64,000 nt of DNA from Siniperca chuatsi (lineage: Eukaryota; Chordata; Actinopteri; Centrarchiformes; Sinipercidae), in the NCBI RefSeq assembly GCF_020085105.1, contig NC_058047.1, positions 17,728,501-17,792,500 of the forward strand. The letters run 5' to 3'. The notes beneath the pieces were generated by a model that saw nothing but the letters and a program-made list of their open reading frames with translations, did no database searches and was not told where the DNA came from. Shown here piece by piece: positions 43,743 to 56,141 of the stretch. Numbering within the stretch: the stretch's first letter is position 1; every line of letters begins with the position of its first letter. Both the position numbers and the translations under genes were made by a program.

Positions 43743-46395
43743 ATGAAGTTTCAAGCTCTTTTCTTTCTTCTGCTCCTCACCTGCATGTACCTGAGTCTGG
43801 CGCAAGGTAACAGATCAGATGTGATTTACACCAGATAGCAATAGCAAATAGCAAACTGTGATTAGATTGCCCACAGAATTAACAGCGCATTTATTTTATA
43901 GTAACTCAATATTGTGTAAGTTGTGTAGGTTTTATCATTTTACATTTTAAGCTAAATCCTAAAAATATGGACCTAGTTTTGGTGGAACTGAGTTTCTTTT
44001 GACCACATTAGGTAGAATTGTGGCTGCAGCTGTATTTCACAATCCACAATCCTTTTATAGTGTTACTAAATCCTCTCTTTCAATGAGGTGAATTATTCTG
44101 GTCAAAACCATTCACCACAATCCATTATACCAAAGTGTAATCTGTCTAGGCTTGCCACTTTGATATGGTAATCTTGTGACAGGTTTGAAACATAGAGAGC
44201 AACACCCATGCTATTAATTAAGTTAAGTAAAATAGCTGATTTTGCATAAACATTTGCCTCTCAGCAAAATACAGCACAAATGGGGAATTTCAGATTGTGG
44301 ACATTGGAGTAAAACAGACAGTCTCTTTATTGATCTATCAATACCCCACCACTCAGATGATGTTACATCAACTGAATTTGTGAAAGAGAAACTGTCTAAA
44401 GCGGCAATGCATACAATATACATGTAGCAGATTTCTACTTTTTGGATCATCAGTGCACCTTATAGCTCACTAGCTTTTCAGTGGCATCATTACAGCCAAA
44501 CATTCAGGGCTTGAGCCTAGAACCAAATATATTTGGGTCTTCAAAAAGCTGGCATTTTAATGTAGCAGAGGTAACTGAACTTGGAGCATCGGAGGGAAGG
44601 GGGTCAGAGTTAGATGAACAAAAAAGCTGAGGGACAGGGCACAGTATGAAAAACTAAATTCTTGAAAAAAAAAAAGAAAAGTAGAGCGAAAGAGAAGCAG
44701 CAGGGCTTTAGCCAGGATTTTAGAAATACTAAGAACATGAGTCTAAGTCCCCCCCAGTGCACTCCCCATCCTGGTAGATTTTGACAAAATGAAAAAAATA
44801 ATAATTAAAAAATACTTTTTTTAGATATTTCATAATTTATTCATTCAGTTAATAGCTAGTCTAAATGCTGTTTCAAAGCCCTCTGCATACTGCTAGGGAG
44901 TAAGGTCTGGTGGAAAAATACTGGATCCTTCATCTATTAGCCTGCAAGTAATCAAATTTAATAGTGAAATCAGCCTGTAAAATAACCATGTGTTGTTTTT
45001 TAGTATAGGATGTTAACGCCTCACCAAATTCCCATTTGAAAATACCAAGGACATGCCCTCAGTTTCCTTAATCAGAGCTATGGCTCTGATGGTAAGATAA
45101 CGTTCAGACAATAGCACGTTATTGGAAGGTAATACTCCCACTGTGTAATCTGCTGCAGAATATGCCTCTGCAAATATTACAGTTCTACTTTTAGATTATA
45201 TTGACTTTGAATAGTCCAACTGGTGACACTGACCATAAATATTAAGACATATAACCAGAATATTCATTATACATTAGGCATAATATGATTGTATTCATAT
45301 AAACTTATCTTGACCAGAGAACCACAAACAATAATGACAATGCAGGCAGTGACGGCAAGGATGAACTGCAGTATCAGTTGTGGAAAGTTGTTCCCAAAAT
45401 TAATCTCTGGTACTTGCAGGTGAGGAAGTCGGGAATTTCCTGGACGCTGTTGCTTTAGCTCCAGATCTTTTCAAATCCTAGAAATCGGTTTTCTATGATA
45501 CAAAACTATTATTTCATGACATGCGACTGAATTAATAGTGATTTGTAAGACCTGTGATTATGTTTTTCCTGTTAATATTGAGTTAATAGTCCATAAATTA
45601 CAAATACTTTATCACATCAAGAATAAAAAGTGCTCACATTGGCATTTTTTTATTCAATTAAATTCAATTTTATTTATATAGCGCCAATTCATAACAGAAG
45701 TTATCTCATTGCACTTTTCCTATATAGCAGGTCTAGACCGTACTCTTTAAAATATTATTTACAGAGACCCAACACAAGACAGACATACACACACAAAAAG
45801 CACAATAAAGACTCCAGACGCTTGCCAGTATTAAAATTGAGCTATATTGTTTTCCCTCTGGACCCTAACTAGAGTGTAAAAATTGAGTGATTGCTTAATT
45901 TCTTCCCAAGAGGGACATTTTCAAGCAGGGCAGTTTATCTCTCCCTAAACCTCTGTAATTGTATCTCTCTCTCCAGGCTCTTATGGCAACTGCTGCCTTG
46001 GCTATGTTCAAGGGATGAAAGCAAATGCAAAGAAAAACATTGAAAGTTACAGGATGCAGGAAACAGATGGTGATTGCAACATCAGAGCTGTTGTGTGAGT
46101 AATAAATATTATCTCCTTCACTTTTGGCCCTTACCAAGCATTTTGTTTTCCTGCATTGTTGAAACTTCCCACTATAATAAACTGGCAAAGACTGTGCGCA
46201 CTGGTGTCTTTGATTACTTATCAAACTTGTGCAGTAAGCTTGATAACATTTAATAATAATACTGATATGTGTAGGTTTCTGATGAAGAAGAGGCCTTCAC
46301 ATAAAAAACAACGGACTGTCTGCGCCAATCCAAGCACTGGTTGGGTCCGGGACCTGATTGAGACTGTGAATATGAGGATGTCAAAGCAGAATTAG
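43743..46395 (+). CDS. Secreted CC chemokine, CCL25-like or CCL27/28-like, 3 exons
   Basis: Exons 43743-43806, 45977-46094 and 46275-46395 give 100 codons plus TAG. Residues 1-21 are a hydrophobic signal peptide ([20 protein letters not shown]). The mature part has the CC motif C27-C28 and partner cysteines C55 and C77. It also has [20 protein letters not shown] and an amphipathic C-terminal helix ([11 protein letters not shown]), the full chemokine fold. The three-exon split after the signal peptide and in the AVVF strand is the usual CC chemokine structure. CCLGY, YRMQE..G.CN and VCANP resemble CCL25 most by eye, while YRMQ..DGDC and the neighbouring nim1k gene recall CCL28; I leave the symbol blank. 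Chemokines act on G-protein-coupled receptors of leukocytes. A basic insert [10 protein letters not shown] precedes the fourth cysteine. An AATAAA is at 46939-46944. Confidence 0.9.
45654..45740 (+). repeat. Fish SINE/LINE tail (TTTATTTATATAGCGCCAATTC type)
   Basis: AATTCAATTTTATTTATATA followed by GCGCCAATTCATAAC and CTCATTGCACTTTTCC is a very common teleost retroposon tail. It lies in intron 1 of the chemokine gene. It has no coding content. Confidence 0.75.
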
Positions 46396-46938
46396 GTTAC
46401 AGTTACACAACATACTCTCACTTTAATGCCTTTCAGAGACAACTCAGTAACTGTGTAAATTCTTCATCATAAAACGTTTGTCTCTGTATACCACTAAAAG
46501 GAGACAAACAAGAGAAGAATGGGAGAGAGGAGAGCAGCTGTTTCACCTCCCTGTCAGGCATCATGTATCATCTTATCATCATTATGTTTCAGCCGATTTT
46601 GTATTTCCTGTTGCTGACAGAGAATGTAAATGTACACAGTTCACTATTAGACAAATATACCATTTCATCAATGTTACAGACAATATAGCCAGATTCATTT
46701 AAATGAGCCACTGCTATGATACTGTTCACTTCTTGAGCTATGCAGAGCCTGCTAGGAATGAGCCACTGTTTGGCAGCTTTGAAAGATATTTGCAGATTGT
46801 GTTTGTACGTGTTTGTGTTGTGTATAAGTGCGTGTGATGTATATGTAAAAAATGCTTTGGCTGAGAGTTTTTTATATATGACAGATTTCCATATTTTTAT
46901 ATCACCATTGTAACTGTACTTTGTGTTTTCCCGTATCA

Positions 46939-46944
46939 AATAAA
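46939..46944 (+). other. Polyadenylation signal AATAAA of the chemokine gene
   Basis: A canonical AATAAA about 545 bases after the chemokine stop codon, followed by a T/G-rich region including the (TG)n tract at 47032-47079, which fits a downstream element. Confidence 0.55.
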
Positions 46945-47027
46945 GTTGTAAATACAAACCAGACTCAGAGTTTAATCAGAAAACTACATCTAGCTGTTTT
47001 AAATCAGTTCTGTCCTGATTTGGGGAT

Positions 47028-47031
<4 letters not shown>

Positions 47032-47079
<48 letters not shown>
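47032..47079. repeat. (TG)n microsatellite
   Basis: About 48 bases of TG dinucleotides shortly after the chemokine polyA signal. Confidence 0.95.
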
Positions 47080-47080
<1 letters not shown>

Positions 47081-47943
47081 TATGTGTGGGGATAGGGGGG
47101 TGTTGCACCATTCCTTCCTGATGACATTTTCTCTAGATATCCATGAAACGAAACAGTCATAGCCTTGGTCCCATAATCTCTTAAATTGGCATCAACTTGA
47201 GCCTAGAATTGACTACATGAGCCCTCCGTCAACACTTTAAAACTTGAGAGCTGGTTTTCATTGGCTTGATGATAACGTTGATGATAAAGGATTGACTTAA
47301 AGGATTTAAAGGCCATCTCTGTTAAGGTTTTCAGCAATCCAGTTCAACGAGGCTGGATTAAAGGATAAATTCCCAGTTTTTCAAGTCTGTCTTACCTGTA
47401 ACCTGTCAGCTCATATGCACATTGATGGTAACTCTTTATTTGGATAGTCTGCCTACAGACAGTTTATAGAATATTTGTAACAATTCAACAGCGTATCAGT
47501 TGAGAATCAACAATTCAACTGTTTCACAAATAAAATGGTTTTCTGATGATATTACACCACTGTGGTTAAGGTTTGGTTAAGTTTACGCACAAAAAACATC
47601 CTGGTTATGGTGTGCTCATGAATTATCACATATATGCTAAACATCTACGGACAAAGCAAAACAGTTGAAATGTAACAAATACTCTATAAACTATCTGTAA
47701 GTGGATTATCCAAATATAGTGTTACCAATAATCATATAACCAAAAAGCAACTGACACACAGTGAACCTGGGGCTTTTGGGGTCCCTAGTTGCCACATTTT
47801 CCCAGTTGGTAATCCAGACATCTAGAAGTTAAAGGAAACTGGGATTGTCTTGAAAATGTTTCAGCTCTCACCCAAGACGCCTCTCATTTACTAGAACTGG
47901 ATGGATGGATTGTGAAATGTCTTCAAATGTCATCAGCAAGTTC

Positions 47944-48040
47944 AGGGCATCATAGTGGCCTATTGATAAAGACATGTACCATATAAACCACAATGTCCCT
48001 GGTTTGAATCCAGCTGGAACTGCATGAAAACTATTCTTTT
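47944..48040 (+). repeat. tRNA-derived SINE fragment
   Basis: GGTTTGAATCC (48001-48011) matches the RNA polymerase III B box. Upstream, 'agtggcctattgataaaga' looks like a decayed A box, and ACCATATAAACCACAATG is typical of a percomorph tRNA-derived SINE family. There is no intact cloverleaf, so it is not a tRNA gene. Confidence 0.6.
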
Positions 48041-49859
48041 AAAAAAAAGCGTAAGCCTTGCCCCAAGTCCATACTGCATACTAATTTCATATAACATGTG
48101 CATTCTATTGTTATAGTATACTGTTTTTGCAGTTAGTATATAACAAAATCAACATACTTTTTACCATTTTGTGCTAACAGGGATTGACATAAGACTTACA
48201 CCGACACACTTTTAAACTCTGAAGCTACTGCCATTAAACGTCATAGGCAACAAAATATTTTTCCAAAGAACTATTTCTGCAGCTGCAATTAGTTTTAATT
48301 TCCTCCAGCCATGAGCAGCCCCTCTATTTCCTTTGTGCATTGCATTGTGGGACAATAGTGTACATCAGCAGAACATCCAAAATTCAAGTTGACTTTTTTT
48401 GACGCACTTCTTTTTTGTGATCACACTCATACCCTGCTTAGAGGGTATGTAGGTTGGATTTAGGACACAGCATGATAGTCAATCTGCCATGTTAGTGTGT
48501 TACCTAACAACAAAAAAATGTGCACTGTAGATCATAAGTTATTTTGTCTAGCAGGCTGAAATGAGTCTCAGTTCTGCTACATTTGTCCTGATGAATCAGT
48601 GGGATCAGATGCGGTTGCATACTTTAGTGTTAGAGTAACAGTCATACAGTAGACATGGTACAGAACAAGTGCAGGTGTTGACAGTTGTGAAGAGCAGAGC
48701 TACAGTTGCCTTTTTTTCATACCATGAAGCATTAACAAAGCCCTAATCACTTACCAGGGAGGTACAGTTGACCCTATTTTTGGTTCAGATCATTGATGTG
48801 AAAATAATGACCCACTTAATGTGGAAAAGATGATAAACTGCAGCCGCTGACTGAAGCAGTTTCTCTCCTTCTCACCTCTGACTCAGTTAGTAGAAATAAG
48901 TAGTAGAAATAAAATTTCACCTGCAATTGCTGTGCTGCATGCGTGAAAACTGATCATACATACTCTCCCTGTACATCTACAGGGAGAGTTTATCACTGAG
49001 ACGTGTTAGCTCTCGCTCCAGTTGTGCTCCATTTGAAGACATTCACGCTTTGTTTCTTGCCTGTCTCTGGAACATTACACACATGGTTTTGACATCACCA
49101 GGTCCTCATTGCAATCAATATAGAATAAAGCAACTGGTTATGCACTAATAAACGTAAATAAAGGACCAAAGTTAGCGGTTCAATTCCTGCTGGTATTAAA
49201 ATAAAATCGACACACTCATCTTAGTCTACTAAATGGTTTTGGGTAAAAGTGAAACTCTTTGCAGCACCATTTATCCACTGGTACTTGGATACAAGAAGGT
49301 AAGTAGGGCCCTTAAACTACCATACAGGGGTGGATACAATGAAATGAATGTACTGTATATGTATATGTAATCCATTGTAAGAGACCTCTAATCCATTTTT
49401 ATATTTGCAATTTTATTTAAACAGCCTCCCAGTCATATTGTACTCTCATTCAGTTGAAAAGGAAATGGTCTATATAAGGCAATGTTAGTCTTTCGCAACA
49501 ATCTCAACTGTGTTTTTATGAACTAAACAGTGAATATGTCATCCAGAGCTCAAGGCTTCTCTTTCACTGCCAAATGCTTTTACAAACATATGCTGACTTG
49601 CTTTTGGGGTTGATATCTTGGCTCCTCATGATAATCCCAGAGGGTAAGGAAGATAAGGACTGTTTTCTTCTTACTGAACAAAAAACTTGTACTTGTAACT
49701 ATCCAGCTCTATATTGTAGAATAAAAATAACACAAATATCTGTATTTATTTTCTTTATCAACTTTAAAGGATCTATATCAGAATCTATATCAGTCAGTAA
49801 AAGAAAGAAGTTAAAATTCTTGTCACTTTCATATTAACATATGTCACTGCACACGTCTC

Positions 49860-50138
49860 TTATTCCGACTGCACACTGGGATGCCACTTCACCTAGTTCA
49901 CTGTCTCCACCACAGCCTCTCTGCTCTACTGTTCGCTGACTTCGTGCTTTGTGTGTGTTTGTGTGTATGTGGAGGAGCTCAGCAGAGGAGAGGCTGCAGC
50001 ATTATAATAAATTACATCAAAACATCAAAGTACCGATAAAAGAACCAGCAATGTCAGAGCTTATCAATACTATGATCTCTAATAATTTAGCCCCGGATCC
50101 CGTTTAATTTGGTAATTTGGTTTTGGTACCCATCCCTA
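49860..50138. repeat. Truncated hAT-type MITE related to 24968-25165
   Basis: The right end TTTAGCCCCGG...GGTACCCATCCCTA matches the right half of the nested element in dnttip2 intron 2. GGAGGAGCTCAGCAGAGGAG and 'ggctgcagc' blocks also have counterparts there. I found no left TAGGGATGGG end, so the left boundary is approximate. Confidence 0.55.
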
Positions 50139-52436
50139 CAGAGAAATAAGTGCACATTAAATTAAAATTCCATACCTTTGATTATTTTGGTGAAATGCAG
50201 AACTGCGGTGGCAGAGTCAACTGAAACTGACCAATTGCAAGACACGTAGCAACACACATAATGGCGGCCTCCACAAGGATCTAATTCTTTGCTGATCCTT
50301 TTTCATGTAATTTGAAGCAAATAATACACATAAAATCTTTTTTTGCGTTGGCGGTGAAAATAAATGGAACAAATAATTCACTTTTGATGGAAATCTGTCA
50401 GTAGAAGGAGCTCTTGCACTCATGGGAAAGGTAAAGCACATAGTTTATATAAACATGAAAGAAAAGTGTTTTTTGTGGTTGAAACTTAATTTTACTCTTC
50501 ACTTTTTAATTTTAATCAGGCAGGGGTTTGTGACTGGATCAAAGAAAGTATTGTGTCAAATCATTATATCATGAGATGGATTTTAATATCTTTTGTGGCA
50601 TTTAAGAGACAATAAACAATTTTAAACAGATGCAAAAGTGATTCTTCCCCATTAAATAAAAACTGACGTCAAAATCATTATCTGATTTGATTAAAGGATT
50701 TTAAATTTAGGTTTTAAAATCTGTTCTGTTGTGGTTTCAGGCTTTAAGTATTTAGCTAAAGGCAAGCTTCTATCTGTGTTTAAAGAACCTGATTGACACG
50801 TCATGGTCACTCACCTGTGATCATCTCAGAGTAAATGATTTACTCTGATTTTTCAAAAAACCTACTTTCCCTCGATTCATCAGTTCATGCATCAGTTCAG
50901 CTCACGTATCAGCTCCTTTTAGAATGTTGTTTTTAAACAGGAGCTGCAGACAGATGATGCTGGTTGTTTAAGGTTCATTTTACTGTCACAATGAACATTA
51001 TTCACTGCTTCCTTAATCAGTTGAAAGGATGATGATTCCTCAAGTGGAAACAGGTTTTCACACCAGTGATATTGAGCAAGAACAGGGTTTTTGAATAAAC
51101 AGCAAGTCAAGACTCCTCCTTGGCACTTGTGTCTGCTCTTGCCCCCACTATGTGTTCATATTCCTGTGTGAACAGGCTGCAGGCTAGGGGTTCAACACTT
51201 CATTGCAAAATATGATACTTATCATAGTGCCAATCACTAATCAGAAACACAGCAGGTGCGTGCACACACTGGCAGAATTGGCACTAAATTGGGAGGTGAC
51301 AGTAATAAGCAAAGAGTAATGCCTGACTTACGGAGACTGTTGTACCCTCGAGGGGCTCTCACAAGTGAGGGGTGAAGAGGAACTGACCATTAGGTGGAGA
51401 AGGACTTCACAGATTGGAATGAAATAGGAATATGAAAAGTTCACAATCTCAAAAGAACTCACAGCTTAATATTTCTTCATTCTGTAACGTTCACAAAAGC
51501 ATCATATTTCGTCATCAGCTCTTTTACTGAAAGTGTTTGAGATGGCTCCAAAACAATGTTCCTGCAAACTGCCACAAGAGTAAAAGTTTTTATTAAATTT
51601 CAGGGCTTATAAGGAAAGCAATCCTTCAACAGCCCAGTAGAAATCTCTTTGTAAACTGTTGAAATCTTGGCTGGAGGCTTGCATGCAGCAGAAAAAGACA
51701 ATATTATTATCCTGTAACAACATGCCTCCTGCTGGAAGGAAAGATGAGGGGATTTGAGAGGAAATCATTGTTTGAAAATACTTTTATTCAGATTAATGAA
51801 ATTGCTATAATAATTAATACAGAGTGGCATGAAGTTCAGGCCAGTATCCATGCAAGATTTATGAACGTATTGCCGTAAAACATAAGCAAACATTAACACA
51901 ATACTTAACATAGATATCAACAAAATTGTGCAAAACTTAGAAACATCTGTGTGCTCTACACTTTTTGACAATCATAAAAAAACATTTTTAATAAATATCT
52001 ACATTAAATTAAGGCATATTAGGCATCAGTTTTTGTGTTTATAATGCACAAAAAACTATTTAAGATGGCTGCATGGTGGGTTTTATGTCCATTGTTCTGG
52101 TCTCATGTGGTCCTAATTTTGTTCAATGCGTCATTATTTTCCTAGAACATAGCCCCCCCCCCCAGGCATGTTCTCAGTGTCTCCCTTAATAGGATTATCT
52201 GTGGCCTTGGATTAGTTCTGTAGATTTATGCACTGACTTACACTGTGGGACAGAAGAACTCTCCGACTCCAGCCTCAACCTGTGTGTCAAGTTTTGCACA
52301 ACACAACTAGAATACTTTTCAGCATGTAACATAACGCCTCACTGATTAAGGGAGCCTGAAGTGATTGAAGGAGTGTCAGTGAGCAAATGGGCACATGTGT
52401 ATGTGATAAAATGTAGCCCAGTCCAGTTATTTATCA

Positions 52437-54364
52437 TCACAGTACAACACACACAGCCGAAGGAGTGTGTTTGTCCACAGATGCTACAGACCACTTCTTC
52501 TCACTCCCATAATCATCAGGTTGAAGCGCTGAATAACCTACAGCCTCCACTGACCTCCTCTTCTGGACCCGATGGAGAAGGATCCGGTAGGTCCCCGTCA
52601 GCGGGCTCCTACAGTCTAAGCAGTGATTGTTTTGGAAATGGACTGTCACAATACCCAGCTCTGATAGCAAATCTTTCACCTCCTGCTCCTCTACACACAG
52701 AGCCTGGTTGGCCTGGGCAAAGTGGGCCGGGGACAGGGGCAACAAGACGTGTGGACGAGGGTACTCAATCCCCTTAAGCCAAGCACTGTTTGTAATCTGT
52801 GTGAGAGAAGAGCGATCAGCAGGCACAGGCCGCAGCATGCCCTTAATGACCAGCTGGCATGGATTGGGCACATATGCAGGGATATTGTAGGCCCCCTGAA
52901 GGATGCAGCGCTTCAGCCTCCCTAGGTTGTCCCCATAAAAGGGCATAGTGGCCGTTACCATGAAGTACAAGAGAATACCTAAAGCCCAGGTGTCTGAATA
53001 GCATCCAATGTAACCTTTATCCTTAAACAGTTCAGGAGCAGCGTATGGTGGTGAGCCACAGAAATTGGTGAGAAGCTCATTAGGGCTGCACTCTGTGCTG
53101 AAGCCGAAATCTCCGACCTTGATACAGTAGCTGGTGGTGTAGAAGATGTTCTCCGCCTTAAGGTCTCTGTGGACGATGTTGTTTTCATGCTGAAATATCA
53201 CAAAAAATGGGGAAAATCTCAGTAGAGGTTCTGTTTTGACAAGTTACATTTACTGTAAGGAAAGAAAGTGTTAAAAATCCCTCTATCTCAGTCTCTATGT
53301 TATAGCTTGTCATTGTTCCAATTGGATTAGTGACACATTGAAACTTGTTTTTAAAGCACTATATAAATAGCATTCTATCAATTATTGTTATTATTATTAG
53401 TATCAGTGGTGGAAAGCAACAAGTAAGTACATTTACTCAAGTTATGTACTTAAGTACAAGTTTGAGGTACTTGTACTTGCATTTCCAATTTCTTTGCAAA
53501 CAACCTTTTTGGCTTGTGACAAAAAAACAGTGTATAGTTTTGGCCCCTTGCCATGTTTCAGATGTCTATGATTTGTTAGCAGTTCCACAAAAGAGAGATT
53601 TCCCCTCGAAACTTCTCGGATGGCTAAATAATTGTTTGAGGTCCAAATAGGTAAAATTATCCAATATTTCATGATACAAGCAAAAATTAGGGAAAAGTGA
53701 AGAACAAAAGAACTTCTTTTTTCCTATCCCATTTATCATCTCACTGCTCCTCAGATTTATGTTGTGACTCTTTGGAGGGGTCTGACCCCTAGGCTGGGAA
53801 CCCCTAAACTAAACTATCAGTATATGAATTTGTTAAATCTAGCTCCACCTCGACCGGCCACAACAGTAAAATGTTGCTAACACTTAGATGCATCAGTATT
53901 AACAATCTAATAATGTATAACAACAGTATCACTCACAGGGGCAATTTATCTATACAAGTAAGATTTTGAATGAAGAACTTTTTCTTGTAATGGAGTATTT
54001 TTCACATTGTTGTATTTTTTAAGTTAAGGATCTGTGTACTTCTTCCACCACTGATTATTATTATTAACACTAGACAACAACTGAATCTTAGTTGGTTTTG
54101 TTTTCCGATGTAAAAAAAAAAGAAATGTTATAATCAGATAGAAAAATTATATGATTAAGATTTTTTTTATTCTGAAATCAAAGTTTTATGAGGCATTCTG
54201 GTGGCCCGGGGGGTTTAAGACACTGACCATGTAATAATCCATCATGCCCAGTTAAGGCTGACTGAGAAACTTTTGTTGCATATCATTTTCCCTCATTTCC
54301 TGTCACCTCTCTGCTGGAAAATATGAAAAAATGTATGCATGTATTTACATGTATGCATGTAAAT

Positions 54365-54406
<42 letters not shown>

Positions 54407-56141
54407 TTATTTTTTTTTTTTTATTTTTTTTTTTTTTTTTTTTTTTAGAATGAGCCTTTAAAACAATTACACTATATCTCAAATTCAGCTCTTATTTACT
54501 TTGAATAACTCAATCATATGAATCATGAATAATATCCATGATATGAGGCATAGACTGAGCTCAGTGTTATGCAGGGGATGATGATTAAGAATGACATTGA
54601 AGCTCACCATGTGCTTAACAGCAGACATGACTTGTGCAAAGACCAGCTTGCTTTCTAGGTCGTTAAGCTTCCCCCTGGTGGTGATTCGGGAGAACAGGTC
54701 TCCACCGCTGCCATACTCCATCACCAGGTACAGCTTCCTGCTGGTCTCGAAAACCTCGTAAAGTCGCACTATGTTGGGGTGGCACAGCTTCTCCATGCAG
54801 CTGATCTCTGAGGAAGTCAACGGCTGGCTCCTCTTATCCAGACGCAGCTTGTCCATGATTTTGATAGCTACTCGCTCTGAGACAGAAGAGGAGGGGAGGC
54901 TTAGATGTCAGTGATGGATTTAGAGAGGGTCCAACAAGGTCAAATGTCAGAGTAAATAAGATTTAGACACATGAAAAAATAGGGTGATGGATGCCATTCA
55001 TTCATTTCATGCATATGAGGAGAAGGCTGAAGGAATGTATTTTTGGCATTGAATTTAATTGGAAGATTGTTGCAGCATTATTTTAAGGTACAAAAATGTG
55101 GCTAAGAACCGAAAACCCCCAACAGTTCACGCTGCACACACATACACAAGTGTAATTTTCAACAGATAATAAATGCACTACAGGGGTCAGGGAAGATCTG
55201 GGGTGATCAGAAAGTCTCATTCAGGGGATCAGTCTACTGACAAAGCTGTAATATTATTCATGCACATAACCCCCCTGAAAGTCAAACTGTGTATATAACA
55301 GAAAAAGCTAAAGTGCAGCTACCCAGACTGGACAGGAGGGAATGCACTTCATGTTGGATGAAAGATTCATTATGTTAAGATTCAAGCATTAATTAACAAG
55401 CAGCCCCTTTTTGTGTACAAGCCCAAAATAAAACGATTACTGCCCTGATCCTGGTCTCTTCTGAAAGTCAACTTTTTATTTGTTATTTGTTGTTTATTAC
55501 AAAAAGGATACATTAATTTAAGTGATATTTAGCCATATTAACAGAGGCACAAACAGGCAAAAATAAAGGTTTTTTTCTTGCACATTTTTTATATTTCCAT
55601 AATTTTTATGGATATATTTTTACTGTTGTGTTTTTTATACATTTCTGTAACAAAATAAGCAACTGTTGTGAGTCTTTGGGAGCTGAAAACGGTTTACACA
55701 GAAAGACTCACAGGGCTCCGTAGCTTTGAGCTTTCAAACAATGTTTAGTTTGTCCAGGTTGAGTAAGGATTCAACTGGATGCCAAAGAAAAATACGAGAA
55801 ATGAACGAATGAATGAACGAATGAATGAATGAATGGGATAAAACCACATAAATAACTCATGATTGCTGACCTTTTGTCAAGACGTGGATGCCCAACCTGA
55901 CTGTAGAGAAATTTCCCTGCCCGATCTCTCCACACAGCTCGTAGAAGCCAACTCTTCGACCGAGCATCAGGTCGTTGACGATCTTCATGTTGTGGGCCAT
56001 GTCATAGACGACCCTGTCAAACGGTGACTGCCTCATTCTCTCTGCTTCAGTGAGCGGTGGGATGGCACGGACGGCAGCAGAGGCCAGGGGACTGGATGTC
56101 TTTTCCACCTTTGTAGCCTCATCTTTGGATTTTTTGTCCAT
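52437..56141 (-). CDS. nim1k: NIM1-family Ser/Thr protein kinase (AMPK-related), 3 exons
   Basis: Exons in gene order 56141-55871, 54876-54608 and 53189-52437 give 430 codons plus TGA (human NIM1K about 436). The kinase domain covers about 67-320: Gly loop [11 protein letters not shown] (71-81), ATP-binding Lys in VAIK (K96), helix-C Glu in SSEISCMEK (E114), HRDLKAEN (D189), DFG (207-209), [11 protein letters not shown] (223-233). After it come the family C-terminal block [12 protein letters not shown] and a short tail ending CVVL. Residues 1-66 are family-typical, with an [16 protein letters not shown] helix before [10 protein letters not shown]. All catalytic residues are present, but the T-loop residue two before the Cys of CGSPPY is Asn222; Thr is at 221. 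In AMPK-related kinases that position is the Thr phosphorylated by LKB1. It could be a teleost nim1k paralogue. Its 5' end faces pole4, 3.7 kb away. Confidence 0.92.
53404..54053. mobile_element. Complete non-autonomous hAT-like element, CAGTGGTGGAA ends
   Basis: It starts CAGTGGTGGAAAG and ends CTTCCACCACTG, perfect inverted ends of 11 bases apart from orientation. The flanks ATTAGTAT (53396-53403) and ATTATTAT (54054-54061) look like an 8-bp target duplication with one mismatch, though the site is an AT-rich microsatellite, which weakens this. Inside are the stepped words TACATTTACTCAAGT and TACTTAAGTACAAGT. It is a family I know as abundant in percomorphs. It has no transposase and lies in nim1k intron 2. 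Confidence 0.82.
54196..54312 (+). repeat. tRNA-derived SINE fragment, second copy
   Basis: GTGGCCCGGGGGGTTTAAGA at the head and TTGTTGCATATCATTTTCCC then 'tcatttcctgtcacctctct' at the tail match the same percomorph SINE family as 47944-48040. The B box is not recognisable. It lies in nim1k intron 2. Confidence 0.55.
54363..54446. repeat. (TA)n followed by T-rich tract
   Basis: About 40 bases of TA, then about 45 bases that are nearly all T, in nim1k intron 2. On the minus (gene) strand this is an A-run followed by TA. Confidence 0.92.
55801..55835. repeat. (ATGA)n tetranucleotide repeat
   Basis: About nine ATGA/ACGA units in nim1k intron 1. Confidence 0.85.

Larger units (their letters stand above)
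46945..52436. other. Gene-free stretch between the chemokine gene and nim1k
   Basis: It holds a (TG)n tract (47032-47079), a tRNA-derived SINE fragment (47944-48040), a MITE fragment (about 49840-50138) and AT-rich sequence. The right end should contain the nim1k 3' UTR; a minus-strand AATAAA is at 51783-51788. No exon was supported. Confidence 0.5.

Noticed and set aside
47944-48040. Possible tRNA gene because of a good B box
   Set aside because: No acceptor stem or cloverleaf can be formed and the flanks match a tRNA-derived SINE family.
52361-52777. Open frame of 138 codons on the plus strand
   Set aside because: It is antisense to nim1k exon 3, has no splice or homology support and mirrors conserved kinase C-terminal sequence.
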